From: SHXR01 sp046160305
GTDB lineage: Bacteria; Pseudomonadota; Gammaproteobacteria; Burkholderiales; SG8-39
Direction: 5' to 3'
Assembly: GCA_046160305.1 (NCBI GenBank)
Contig: JBJXGX010000103.1
Coordinates: forward strand, 1-64,000
Length of the DNA: 64,000 nucleotides
Numbering within the stretch: the stretch's first letter is position 1; each line of letters opens with the position of its first letter. The notes under the pieces were generated by a model. It did no database searches, was not told the origin of the DNA, and saw only the letters and a program-made list of their open reading frames with translations. Below, in pieces: positions 1 to 8,829 of the stretch. A program made the position numbers and the translations under genes.

Positions 1-1220
1 GGTTCGAGTTGCAGGGACTTGACCGTCTCCATGCCGGCGACATACTCGGTGACGAACGCCTGGTTGCGTGCACCCAGCAGGAACTGCTCGTTGAGCCGCG
101 TGCGATAGGTGGGTGCCACGGCCAGGCTCAGCACCGAGATGAGGAAGAGCATCGCCACCGCGATCAAGGCGAGCTGCCAGCTATAGAGGAACATCACCGC
201 CAGGAACACGATCATGAACGGCAGATCCAAGAGCAGTGCGACGGCGGCGCCGGTGATGAACTCGCGGATCGTCTCGATACCGTGCATCCGCGCGACCAGC
301 GTGCCGGTCGGCCGGTGTTGGAAATAAAGATGCGGCAGGCGCAACAGATGCGCGAAGACCTTGCTGCCCAGCACCGCATCGATGCGATTGCCAGTGTGGA
401 TGACCAGATACTGGCGGATCCAGGTCATGACCATCGAGAAGACGATGAACACGGCCATGCCCACGCCCACCACCATCAATGTGGAGAGCGTTTGATTTAC
501 CACAACTTTGTCGATGACGATCTGGGTGAAGAGTGGAATGCCCAGACCCAGCAGCTGAATGACGAGCGATGCAATGAGTACGTCTCGCCAGATGCGCCGG
601 TGCTTGAGCAGTTCGGGGACGAACCAGCGAAAGCCGAACGGGCGGGCATGCCCGGACTGCGCATCCGCGTTCGCATCGGCGGCATCCTCAGCAGCACCAT
701 CGACGCTGATCGAATCCTTTCGCACCGCCTCAACCATCAGGACCAGCGGTTCGAACTGCTCGAGAAACGCCCCGACTTCAACAAATCGCGGGGAATCGCT
801 GCCAACGGGGAAATAGAGCATCCGCTCCCCGTCGGTCTTGGCCACCAGCACGGCATGCGAGAGGCCCGAACTTCCTTCTTCACTACCCGGCAAGGTCACC
901 GTGTTCGGAACAGGCGGGCAATGGGCAATCGGACAATCGGCAATCGTATGATCGACTTGTGGCGCAGCGCGAAGGAACGCGATGTACGGAATTGCCAGGC
1001 GCCGGAGGTCGTTGGCGCGTTTCATCCGATGCTGCGTGACGCTGCATCCGATACTCGCAAGGGACGCCGTCAATGTAGCGAGATCATGCGGCGGCGGGAA
1101 TCGGTGCAACAACAGTGCCGGATCAAACGGCAACCGGTGCAGCTTGGCAAGGCTGCCGACCATCCACGCAAAATCAGCAACGCGTGAATGCCCGTTCATC
1201 TCGAACGAATGCGAGCCCAT
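1..1220 (-). CDS. Type I secretion ABC transporter (HlyB-like), N-terminal part
   Basis: This is the first ~406 residues of a combined permease/ATPase of a type I secretion system; the ATPase domain lies beyond the window edge. The frame stays open from position 1 to an ATG at 1218-1220, preceded by a GGGGAGG ribosome site nine bases upstream. Residues about 12-75 resemble the peptidase-C39-like domain of HlyB (for example GSLAKLHRLPFDPALLL) but have no cysteine at the catalytic position, as in transporters of RTX proteins with uncleaved C-terminal signals. From about residue 195 hydrophobic helices follow, with typical ABC-membrane motifs such as GIPLFTQIVIDKV and RPTGTLVARM. A linker around residues 90-100 holds CPIAHCPP, encoded by short CAATCGG-type repeats. 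Its membrane-fusion partner and substrate are not visible. Confidence 0.88.
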   Translation of the reverse strand, partial: MGSHSFEMNGHSRVADFAWMVGSLAKLHRLPFDPALLLHRFPPPHDLATLTASLASIGCSVTQHRMKRANDLRRLAIPYIAFLRAAPQVDHTIADCPIAHCPPVPNTVTLPGSEEGSSGLSHAVLVAKTDGERMLYFPVGSDSPRFVEVGAFLEQFEPLVLMVEAVRKDSISVDGAAEDAADANADAQSGHARPFGFRWFVPELLKHRRIWRDVLIASLVIQLLGLGIPLFTQIVIDKVVVNQTLSTLMVVGVGMAVFIVFSMVMTWIRQYLVIHTGNRIDAVLGSKVFAHLLRLPHLYFQHRPTGTLVARMHGIETIREFITGAAVALLLDLPFMIVFLAVMFLYSWQLALIAVAMLFLISVLSLAVAPTYRTRLNEQFLLGARNQAFVTEYVAGMETVKSLQLE

Positions 1221-1589
1221 CGTCAACGACCTCCCCTGGTTTCATCATTTTTTGTCGTGGCAAAAGCGCGACCGATGGGAGGGCTCTGTCTCTGAACAAG
1301 ATCCGTGCCGCACTACTCTCTCAAGGCGCCTGTTGTCTCATTGAGTGGCGTCTTGCGTCTGTCAATTCAAACTAGCGATGCGGCATTAATCGGCCATCGC
1401 ACCAAACCCAAGAAATCGCCGCGTCTTGGTTGGAAACGAACGATTCTTATCGTTCCATGACTGGCTATTCGACAAACAATGTGCGTGCGACGCCGAACCG
1501 ATACGCAATGGGAATCAATGTAGAGACCAAAACGCAGCGAGTGCGCTGCGTGCGCAGACGGGCTCGCGGTTGGAATTCATCCCTGGAAG
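1221..1589. other. Intergenic region between the T1SS gene and tRNA-Ile2
   Basis: No convincing gene is present; the short open frames lack a ribosome site and any family resemblance. On the minus strand a TTGACA hexamer (1360-1365) could be the -35 box of a promoter for the transporter gene. The matching -10 hexamer, AATGAG 17 bases further, is poor, so this is only a weak suggestion. Confidence 0.4.
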
Positions 1590-1663
<74 letters not shown>

Positions 1664-1931
1664 GGGGGATGACGCAGCGGGGCAGTGTATCGCAACCGAT
1701 TGGCGATCGCCCCATCCTTCGTGCACGCATCCGTGCGCGCGTGGCGCCAGGCTCGATGCGCCGTGATAGCCTCTCTCGATGTCCCAGTGAAATGATCGCT
1801 GCTCGCCCAGTTCGAATCAGACTCTCTCAAAAGCGCGCCCTAAAGAAGGCCGCATCCAGCCATCGGCATCCCTTGGGCGCCAGTGAACCGATCCACCCGC
1901 ATCGCGATTGAACTCACCAAAGGGCGAAGTC

Positions 1932-2912
1932 ATGGTTCGACTCAAGTTGATCTCTGTGGCGGCACTTTTTGTCGTCACTGCCGCGGCAACCGGCATCGTG
2001 AGCGCGCAGCAAAACTGGCCGACAAAACCGATCCGATTGATCGTCGTGGGTGCGCCTGGGGGTTCGATTGATATCCCTGCCCGAATCATCGCGGAACGCA
2101 TGCGCGATCGGATAGGTCAGCCGATCGTGGTGGAAAACCGTCCGCAGGCGGGTGGCACGGTAGGGACCGATGCGGTAGCGAAGGCCGCGCCCGATGGGTA
2201 CACCTTGCTATGGGCCTTCAACGGACCGCTTGCCAACGCGCCGCATCTTTACGCGAAGTTGCCGTACAGCCCGACCAAGGATCTCACGCCGATCATCATG
2301 GGCGCAACGCAGCCGTTCGTACTGGCCATCAACGCGGCATTGCCGGTGAATACGGTCAAGGAGTTGATCGAGCACGCCCGCGCGAATCCGGGGAAGCTCA
2401 ACTACTCATCGCTTGGCAACGGGAGTGGTTCGCATCTGTCGATGGAGCTCATGAAAACGTTAGCGAAGATATTCGTCGTCCACATTCCCTATAACGGCGC
2501 GCCGGCCGCCGCAACGGCCGTAGCGAGCGGCGACGTTCAAGCGACGTTCCTCCCGCCGGCGGTAATCGCCCCGCATGCACAATCCGGCAAGGTGAAGCTG
2601 CTTGCGGTATCGAGCGCCCAACGATTCCCGATGATGGCGGAACTACCAACGGTCGCCGAAGCCTCGTTGCCTGGCTTTGAGTCCGATGGATGGAGCGGCA
2701 TCCTCGCACCCGCCGGAACACCACGCGAGATCGTCGAGCGATTGAACAAGGAAGTGAATCAGATTCTGGCGTCGCCGGAGGTGCGGGAACTCCTGGCGCG
2801 TAGCCAGATTGTGGCCGGAAGCGGCACGCCGGAAGCGTTCGGCCAATTAATTGCGAGCGAATCGAACAAGTGGGCCCCCATTATTCGACACACCGGTGCA
2901 AAGCTCGATTGA
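1932..2912 (+). CDS. Bug/TctC-family periplasmic solute-binding receptor
   Basis: A 326-residue extracytoplasmic receptor of the Bug family, which supplies tripartite tricarboxylate-type carriers or acts as a carboxylate sensor. Residues 1-25 form a Sec signal peptide ending GIVSA before QQNWPTKPIRLIV, the usual Bug N-terminus. Typical motifs follow: GGSIDIPAR, VVENRPQAGGTVGTDAVAKAAPDGYTL (split here as VVENRP and APDGYTL) and HIPYNGAPAAATA. The chosen ATG at 1932 starts the signal peptide; an in-frame ATG at 1908 would add eight residues in front of it. It converges with the UbiD gene, 16 bp away, and no TctA/TctB membrane genes are nearby. Such orphan Bug genes are common in betaproteobacteria. 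The ligand cannot be read from the sequence. Confidence 0.9.
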   Translation: MVRLKLISVAALFVVTAAATGIVSAQQNWPTKPIRLIVVGAPGGSIDIPARIIAERMRDRIGQPIVVENRPQAGGTVGTDAVAKAAPDGYTLLWAFNGPLANAPHLYAKLPYSPTKDLTPIIMGATQPFVLAINAALPVNTVKELIEHARANPGKLNYSSLGNGSGSHLSMELMKTLAKIFVVHIPYNGAPAAATAVASGDVQATFLPPAVIAPHAQSGKVKLLAVSSAQRFPMMAELPTVAEASLPGFESDGWSGILAPAGTPREIVERLNKEVNQILASPEVRELLARSQIVAGSGTPEAFGQLIASESNKWAPIIRHTGAKLD

Positions 2913-2928
2913 TTGGCGCCCGCTTCCG

Positions 2929-4317
2929 CTAATCCGCAAGAATCGCAGTGAGCGATTGCGAATCGATCGCATGTAGATCTCGCGCGAGATCGACCTCTTC
3001 TTCACCAGGAATTCGCGTTTTGGTGAATGACAGGCCTTCGTATCGAAGAGGTCGTGTAGCGTCCATGCCCATCTTCGCGCTGATGCCCTGCTCTGTCGAC
3101 GGATCGAGGATCGATCCGAGGGCGCCACCGACCACGACCAGATCGCGATCCGCCTGAAATCGCGTGGCGACCGCCCACTCGACTTGCTCCGGGTCGTGTA
3201 CATCGACGTCGTCGTCAACGATGATGACCTGCTTGATATCGTAGTGCGCCCCGAAAGCGGCCATGAGCATGTTCTTCGGCTCGCCTTCGCGCTGCTTCTT
3301 GATTTGAACGTACAGGTGGTAACGGCAAACGCCGCCTACGGCAAGGTGCAGATCGATCACATTTGGAAATGAGCGCTGCAAGTGCGAAAGGATGGTCGCT
3401 TCGCGCGGAATACCGCCAAGCAGAAGGTGCTCCATTCCAGCGGGAATGATCGTGTGATAGATGGTATTTGCTCGACGGGTCACGCAGTCGATTTGAATGA
3501 CCTCTCGCGCCTCTTGAGGGCTGTAATAGCGCGGAAATTCACCAAAGGGTCCTTCAAGCTCGCGCACCCCAGGCAGCAGTCGACCCTCGATGACGATTTC
3601 CGCTTCGGCAGGAACCCGCACATCGTTCGTGAGGCATTTCACCACCGGCAACGGCGCACCATGCAAAGCACTCGCGATCTCCAGCTCATCGTTGTCGATG
3701 CCCGCAATCGCCTGAGATGCCAAGAGGGTCAACGGGTCGACGCCGATCACCACCGCGACCGGCAGCGCTTCGCCTTTCTCTTCGGACGCACGATAGAACG
3801 CGAGTAGGTGGCGGGGCAGCATCAACGTTGCCATGCGATCGGGCGTGTTGACCTGGATCCGATTGATGGACACATTCTGAATGCCCGTGACGGGATTGCG
3901 CGCGATCACCATGCCTGCAGTGATGTAGGGCCCTGAGTCATGTTCGTTGTGGAGCGGAATGGGAATCAATGTTCTGACATCAGCATTGCGATGGACGTGC
4001 TGCTGGCAAGGAGCAGTCCCCGCCGAAACTTCGCGCCAAGGAATCGGGTGTTCAGCGGCGCGACGGAATGTCGAATGCAATGCGTTCAACGGCACACCGA
4101 GTGCTTCCGCCATCCAACTTCGGCTACCGACGAGTCCGGACACGATTGGCATTGCGTGCCCGCCAGGCGCCGGGAATATCACGGCCTTCTCGCCATCGAG
4201 CCGCTTTGCTATGGCGGCAATTTCGAAGGCGAGCGCGACCCCGGGCCGGGCAACGACAAGCCGATCGGAACTCATCAGATGACGCAGCCAGGAACGCAAA
4301 GTCGGGAATGGCGACAT
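2929..4317 (-). CDS. UbiD-family prenylated-FMN decarboxylase
   Basis: A 462-residue protein of the UbiD family, which carries out reversible decarboxylation of aromatic or unsaturated acids using prenylated FMN. The cofactor-site pattern N-x-S-I-x-R is present (N148 to R153). The acid pair of the catalytic E-R-E triad sits in EGPFGE (E245 and E250), so the enzyme looks active. The start at 4317 has GGAGA about eight bases upstream. No UbiX-type prenyltransferase is adjacent, so the cofactor must come from elsewhere in the genome. Its neighbour is a convergent Bug receptor, not an operon partner. It could be the ubiquinone-pathway UbiD, but the isolated position and divergent sequence make a catabolic or unknown substrate as likely. 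Confidence 0.85.
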   Translation of the reverse strand: MSPFPTLRSWLRHLMSSDRLVVARPGVALAFEIAAIAKRLDGEKAVIFPAPGGHAMPIVSGLVGSRSWMAEALGVPLNALHSTFRRAAEHPIPWREVSAGTAPCQQHVHRNADVRTLIPIPLHNEHDSGPYITAGMVIARNPVTGIQNVSINRIQVNTPDRMATLMLPRHLLAFYRASEEKGEALPVAVVIGVDPLTLLASQAIAGIDNDELEIASALHGAPLPVVKCLTNDVRVPAEAEIVIEGRLLPGVRELEGPFGEFPRYYSPQEAREVIQIDCVTRRANTIYHTIIPAGMEHLLLGGIPREATILSHLQRSFPNVIDLHLAVGGVCRYHLYVQIKKQREGEPKNMLMAAFGAHYDIKQVIIVDDDVDVHDPEQVEWAVATRFQADRDLVVVGGALGSILDPSTEQGISAKMGMDATRPLRYEGLSFTKTRIPGEEEVDLARDLHAIDSQSLTAILAD

Positions 4318-4457
4318 TCAGCTTATCTCCATGAACCAAGCGATGGATTGTGAAGGCGAATCGACGGCGATGCCGATGCACACGACGTCTGATCCGCCCG
4401 CGTGGCGTTGAGGAAAGAAATTGTGTAGGTGATCCGTGGCGGAATATGACCCGAAAC

Positions 4458-4471
4458 CGGCTATAATTTTC
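4458..4471 (+). promoter_or_regulatory. Putative promoter -10 element for ribF operon
   Basis: A perfect TATAAT (4462-4467) lies in the context CGGCTATAATTTTC, about 110 bp before the ribF start. No good -35 hexamer sits 16-18 bp upstream. The same 14 bases occur upstream of bamD (59178-59191), which supports a real shared promoter core. Confidence 0.5.
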
Positions 4472-4578
4472 GGTTATCTATTTGTCGCTACGCTGCAAGC
4501 AGAACCGGCCGCCGCCTGGCACAACTTGTTCGCATCCCGATTATCAATCCATAAAACCGACCCCGCCACTCCGAGCGA

Positions 4579-5514
4579 ATGATTATCACGCACGGTACCG
4601 AGCCCGCTCCGTCACGGCCAGTTGCGTTGACGATCGGCAACTTCGATGGTGTCCATCGCGGCCACGAGGCAATGGTCGCCCGGGTGCGGGCGGTCGCCCT
4701 CGAACAAAGATTGACCTCGTGCGTCCTCACGTTCGAACCGCACCCGCGCGAATTCTTCGCACCCGATACTGCCCCCACGCGCCTCACAAGCATGCGCGAG
4801 AAACTGGAGCTCTTGTCATCGCTTCAAATCGAGCGCGTTCACGTCCAGCGATTCACAAAGGAGTTCGCTTCCCTTTCTCCCGATTCCTTTGTTGAGAAAA
4901 TTCTGGTCGGCACGTTGGGTACCCGCTGGATTCTCGTCGGCGATGATTTTCGATACGGCGCAAAGAGGGCCGGAAACTACGTATCCCTCGCGGCCTCCGG
5001 AGGGCGCCTCGGTTTCAGTGTTGAATCGATGCCTACTGTCGCGGATGACAGTGTGCGCGTATCAAGCTCAGCCGTACGCAATGCACTGGCGATCGGTGAC
5101 TTGGCACGCGCGTCGCGGCTATTGGGGCGCCGCTACACGATCAGCGGGCGAGTCATTCATGGCCAGAAGCTCGGACGCGAGCTGGGATTCGCGACGGCGA
5201 ACGTCGAACTCGAACACAATCGGCCACCATTGTTCGGCATATACGCGGTAAAGGTCCAGGGTATAGGCGGTCGCACGCGCGACGGGGTGGCCAGCCTCGG
5301 TTATCGTCCGACCGTGACGAACGAGCGAACGCCGTCCCTTGAAGTCCATCTGTTCGATTTTTCCGCCGACATCTATGGAATTCGGGTCCGGGTCGAATTT
5401 CTAACGAAGATACGCGACGAGGAAAAATATCCCGATCTGGAAGCACTGAAAGTGGCGATCGCGAATGACTGCGTAGCCGCCCGGCGCATGTTGAGTATCG
5501 AAGGAAACGGTTGA
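4579..5514 (+). CDS. ribF: Bifunctional riboflavin kinase / FAD synthetase
   Basis: This 311-residue enzyme phosphorylates riboflavin to FMN and adenylates FMN to FAD. The N-terminal nucleotidyltransferase domain shows GNFDGVHRGH (residues 20-29) and EPHPREFF. The C-terminal flavokinase domain starts near residue 180 with the G-x-V-x-x-G-x-x-x-G pattern (GRVIHGQKLGRELGFATANV), followed by GIYAV and a conserved C-terminal EVHLFDF region. Length is normal for the family. It lies three bases upstream of ileS, and ribF-ileS-lspA is a widely conserved order in proteobacteria. No FMN riboswitch is recognisable upstream. Confidence 0.96.
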   Translation: MIITHGTEPAPSRPVALTIGNFDGVHRGHEAMVARVRAVALEQRLTSCVLTFEPHPREFFAPDTAPTRLTSMREKLELLSSLQIERVHVQRFTKEFASLSPDSFVEKILVGTLGTRWILVGDDFRYGAKRAGNYVSLAASGGRLGFSVESMPTVADDSVRVSSSAVRNALAIGDLARASRLLGRRYTISGRVIHGQKLGRELGFATANVELEHNRPPLFGIYAVKVQGIGGRTRDGVASLGYRPTVTNERTPSLEVHLFDFSADIYGIRVRVEFLTKIRDEEKYPDLEALKVAIANDCVAARRMLSIEGNG

Positions 5515-5517
5515 TCG

Positions 5518-8310
5518 ATGGCTGACTACAAGAAAACGCTGAATCTGCTCGAAACGCCGTTTCCCATGCGAGGCGATCTGGCCAAGCGCGAGCCCGGATG
5601 GGTGAAAGCGTGGAGCGACAAGAAGCTCTACCGCCGCATTCGAGAGCTGAGCAAAGGCCGACCGGTCTGGGTGTTGCACGATGGCCCCCCCTATGCCAAT
5701 GGAGACATTCACATTGGTCATGCGGTCAACAAGATCCTTAAGGACATGATCGTCAAGTCTCGGAACATGGCAGGCTTTGACGCGCACTACGTGCCAGGCT
5801 GGGATTGCCATGGCATGCCGATCGAAATACAAATCGAGAAACAGTTCGGCAAGAATCTTCCGGTCGAGGAGACCCAGTCGAGATGTCGCGCGTACGCGTC
5901 CGAGCAAATCGAACGCCAGAAGAAGGACTTCCTGCGCCTGGGCGTTCTCGGCGAATGGGACAATCCCTATCGCACGATGGCCTACGACGTTGAAGCAGAC
6001 GAGATCCGAACGCTTGGGAAGCTGCTTCAGAAGGGGTATCTGTTTCGCGGACTGAAGCCGGTGAACTGGTGCTTCGATTGCGGTTCGGCACTCGCCGAGG
6101 CGGAGGTTGAGTATCAGGATCGCGTCGATTTCGCGATCGACGTGGGCTTTCCGTTCGCCGAAACCGAAGCGCTTGCAAAAGCGTTCCGGCTCGCATCGCT
6201 TCCTTCGAAGCCAGGACGAATCGTAATCTGGACGACGACACCCTGGACGATCCCTGCCAATCAGGCGCTCAACGTTCACCCGGAACTCGACTATGACCTG
6301 ATCGACACCGATCAAGGTACGCTCATTATCGCGAGCGAACGTCGCGCCGCATGCCTCGAGTTGTATGGACTTGCCGGCACAGTGCTGGCGACATGCAAAG
6401 GACGAGATCTGGAACGCATTCCATTCCGGCACCCGCTATACGAACGCCTGTCGCCGGTTTATCTCGGCGAATATGTAACCACGGCGCAAGGAACGGGAAT
6501 CGTCCACTCGGCACCCGCGTATGGCGTCGAGGATTTTCTATCGTGCAAACGCTACGGGATGGCGGACGCCGATATCCTGAATCCGGTGCAGCCCAATGGG
6601 GTGTACGCAGAGAGCCTGCCAATGTTCGGCGGGCTCAAGATCTGGGATGCCAATCCAAAAATCGTGGAGGCGCTTCGTTCCAAGGGTGCGCTGCTCCATG
6701 CGGTGACGCACTCGCATAGCTACATGCATTGCTGGCGGCACAAAACACCAGTGATCTATCGCGCGGCGACGCAGTGGTTCGCCGGCATGGATGTGAAGCC
6801 AAAAGACGGTGGACAAACACTTCGCGAAGCCGCGCTTGCACAAATTGAAGCGACACAGTTTTTTCCCGAATGGGGTAAGGCGCGTTTGTTCGGAATGATC
6901 CAGAACCGCCCCGATTGGACGCTCTCGCGTCAACGTCAATGGGGTGTCCCGATGGCATTTTTCGTGCACAAGGAAACGGGCGCGTTGCACCCGAGAACTC
7001 CGGAATTGCTGGAAGAAGTTGCGAAGCGCGTCGCGCAAGGAGGCATCGAGGCCTGGCAGACGCTCGAGCCACGCGAGTTGCTCGGCGTGGACGCAGACGT
7101 ATTTATGAAGAATCGCGACACCCTCGACGTCTGGTTCGACTCGGGTTCCACGCACGAGACGGTTCTGCGCGGGTCGCACGGCGCGACCGAAACATTTCCG
7201 GCGGACATGTATTTGGAAGGATCAGACCAGCACCGCGGTTGGTTCCATTCTTCGCTCCTGGTGAGCACGATGCTGAATGGCGTGGCACCTTACAGGTCGC
7301 TGCTGACCCACGGCTTCGTTGTTGACGGGCAAGGGCGCAAGATGTCGAAGTCGATGGGCAATGTCGTCGCGCCGCAAAAAATATCCGACACCCTTGGTGC
7401 GGACATTCTCCGACTTTGGGTCGCTTCGACTGACTATTCCGGCGAGCTCTCGATTTCCGATGAGATCCTGAAACGCGTCGTGGAAAGCTACCGTCGGATC
7501 CGGAATACGCTGAAGTTCCTGCTGTCGAATCTCACCGATTTCGACGCGGCCAAGGATGCCGTTCCCGCCAACGAACTGCTCGAAATCGATCGGTACGCAA
7601 TCGCGCTGGCGAGTGACTTTCAAAAGAAATCGATAAGCGAAATAGAGCGATTCGAATTTCATCCATTCATTGCACGGCTGGTGGCGTTCTGCTCGGAGGA
7701 TCTCGGCGCCTTCTATGTTGATGTCTTGAAAGACCGTCTATATACAGCGAAGAAGGACGCGCGGGCCCGGCGCTCGGCGCAGACTGCGCTTCATCACATC
7801 ACCCACTCGCTCGTGAAACTGATGGCACCGACACTTTCATTTACCGCGGAAGAAGCGTGGGCGTACCTGCGGCCCGGCGCCGAGACGATCTTCATCGAAA
7901 CGCATCACGAATTTCCGCCGATCGAAGATGGACCAGCACTGGTTGCAAAATGGACGCAACTTCGCGCCATTCGGGGCGATGTCGCCAAGAAACTCGAAGA
8001 GCTACGCGTTGCGGGAAAGATCGGATCCTCGCTTGACGCTGAAGTCGAAATCCGCGCACCGCAGTCCACACATGCACTACTGAGCTCGCTTGCCGCCGAT
8101 TTGCGATTCGTATTTATTGTCTCGAAAATCGATCTTGGTTTGACCACCGACGAAGCGACAACGGTTGCAGCGCGCTCCTCGTCGCACAAAAAGTGCGAGC
8201 GATGCTGGCATCACCGACCCGATGTCGGATTGAATGCGGAACATCCGACGATCTGCGGCCGATGCGTGTCCAATTTGATTGGTCCGGGCGAAAGCCGGGA
8301 ATTCGCATGA
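5518..8310 (+). CDS. ileS: Isoleucyl-tRNA synthetase
   Basis: This 930-residue class Ia synthetase charges tRNA-Ile. The HIGH signature is at residues 65-68 and KMSKS at 608-612. The editing (CP1) domain between them contains WTTTPWTIPANQA. The C-terminus has the zinc-binding CERCW and CGRCV pairs typical of the bacterial type 1 enzyme. The start follows the ribF stop by three bases, and the stop overlaps the lspA start (ATGA), so the genes are translationally coupled. Because the window also holds the tRNA-Ile2 that reads AUA, this enzyme is the one expected to charge it. Confidence 0.98.
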   Translation: MADYKKTLNLLETPFPMRGDLAKREPGWVKAWSDKKLYRRIRELSKGRPVWVLHDGPPYANGDIHIGHAVNKILKDMIVKSRNMAGFDAHYVPGWDCHGMPIEIQIEKQFGKNLPVEETQSRCRAYASEQIERQKKDFLRLGVLGEWDNPYRTMAYDVEADEIRTLGKLLQKGYLFRGLKPVNWCFDCGSALAEAEVEYQDRVDFAIDVGFPFAETEALAKAFRLASLPSKPGRIVIWTTTPWTIPANQALNVHPELDYDLIDTDQGTLIIASERRAACLELYGLAGTVLATCKGRDLERIPFRHPLYERLSPVYLGEYVTTAQGTGIVHSAPAYGVEDFLSCKRYGMADADILNPVQPNGVYAESLPMFGGLKIWDANPKIVEALRSKGALLHAVTHSHSYMHCWRHKTPVIYRAATQWFAGMDVKPKDGGQTLREAALAQIEATQFFPEWGKARLFGMIQNRPDWTLSRQRQWGVPMAFFVHKETGALHPRTPELLEEVAKRVAQGGIEAWQTLEPRELLGVDADVFMKNRDTLDVWFDSGSTHETVLRGSHGATETFPADMYLEGSDQHRGWFHSSLLVSTMLNGVAPYRSLLTHGFVVDGQGRKMSKSMGNVVAPQKISDTLGADILRLWVASTDYSGELSISDEILKRVVESYRRIRNTLKFLLSNLTDFDAAKDAVPANELLEIDRYAIALASDFQKKSISEIERFEFHPFIARLVAFCSEDLGAFYVDVLKDRLYTAKKDARARRSAQTALHHITHSLVKLMAPTLSFTAEEAWAYLRPGAETIFIETHHEFPPIEDGPALVAKWTQLRAIRGDVAKKLEELRVAGKIGSSLDAEVEIRAPQSTHALLSSLAADLRFVFIVSKIDLGLTTDEATTVAARSSSHKKCERCWHHRPDVGLNAEHPTICGRCVSNLIGPGESREFA

Positions 8311-8798
8311 CGCCCCGCAACGCGCTCATCCGCTGGCTTGCGATCGCCGTGTTCATCGCGGTTTTCGATCAGATCACCAAGCAGGTGATTCTCGGGCGCG
8401 TTGCCGAGGGCGAAGCCATTCCAGTGACGTCCTTCTTCAGCATCGTCCTGGCATTTAATACCGGCGCCGCGTTTAGCTTTCTGGCAGACGCGGGCGGCTG
8501 GCAACGCACATTTTTCATCGCGATTGCAGTGATTGCTGTAATCGTCATCGTTTGGCTGCTACGCAAACACCGTGACGAGTCGCCCTTCTCTCTTGGCCTT
8601 TCTCTAATCCTTGGGGGGGCGATCGGCAACCTGTGGGATCGCGTGTGGCTCGGCAAGGTCGTGGATTTTCTGCTTTTCTACTATCACGATTGGCACTGGC
8701 CCGCGTTCAACGTCGCCGATAGCGCGATCAGCGTTGGGGCGGCGATCCTGATCCTCGACAGCTTCTACGGGTCGAAGCGACGCTCGGAACCCGCATAG
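8307..8798 (+). CDS. lspA: Lipoprotein signal peptidase (signal peptidase II)
   Basis: This 163-residue inner-membrane aspartyl protease removes the signal peptide from diacylglyceryl-prolipoproteins. It has four hydrophobic segments and the family motifs FNTGAAFS, GGAIGNLWDR and FNVADS; the two aspartates of the last two are the catalytic pair. I chose the ATG at 8307 because it overlaps the ileS stop as ATGA and gives the standard length; an in-frame start at 8193 would add 38 residues inside ileS. Lipoproteins encoded in this window, such as BamD and BamE, are expected substrates. Confidence 0.96.
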   Translation: MTPRNALIRWLAIAVFIAVFDQITKQVILGRVAEGEAIPVTSFFSIVLAFNTGAAFSFLADAGGWQRTFFIAIAVIAVIVIVWLLRKHRDESPFSLGLSLILGGAIGNLWDRVWLGKVVDFLLFYYHDWHWPAFNVADSAISVGAAILILDSFYGSKRRSEPA

Positions 8799-8829
8799 CT
8801 TGGACAAATCCTCTCAAAGATCACCCATC

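Noticed and set aside
9..1187. Long plus-strand frame (392 residues) at the left edge
   Set aside because: It is the antisense shadow of the T1SS transporter gene; the residues look like random histidine- and glutamate-rich translation and there is no ribosome site.
4318..4578. FMN riboswitch before ribF
   Set aside because: The conserved RFN-element segments are not present; only a TATAAT-type promoter core is seen.
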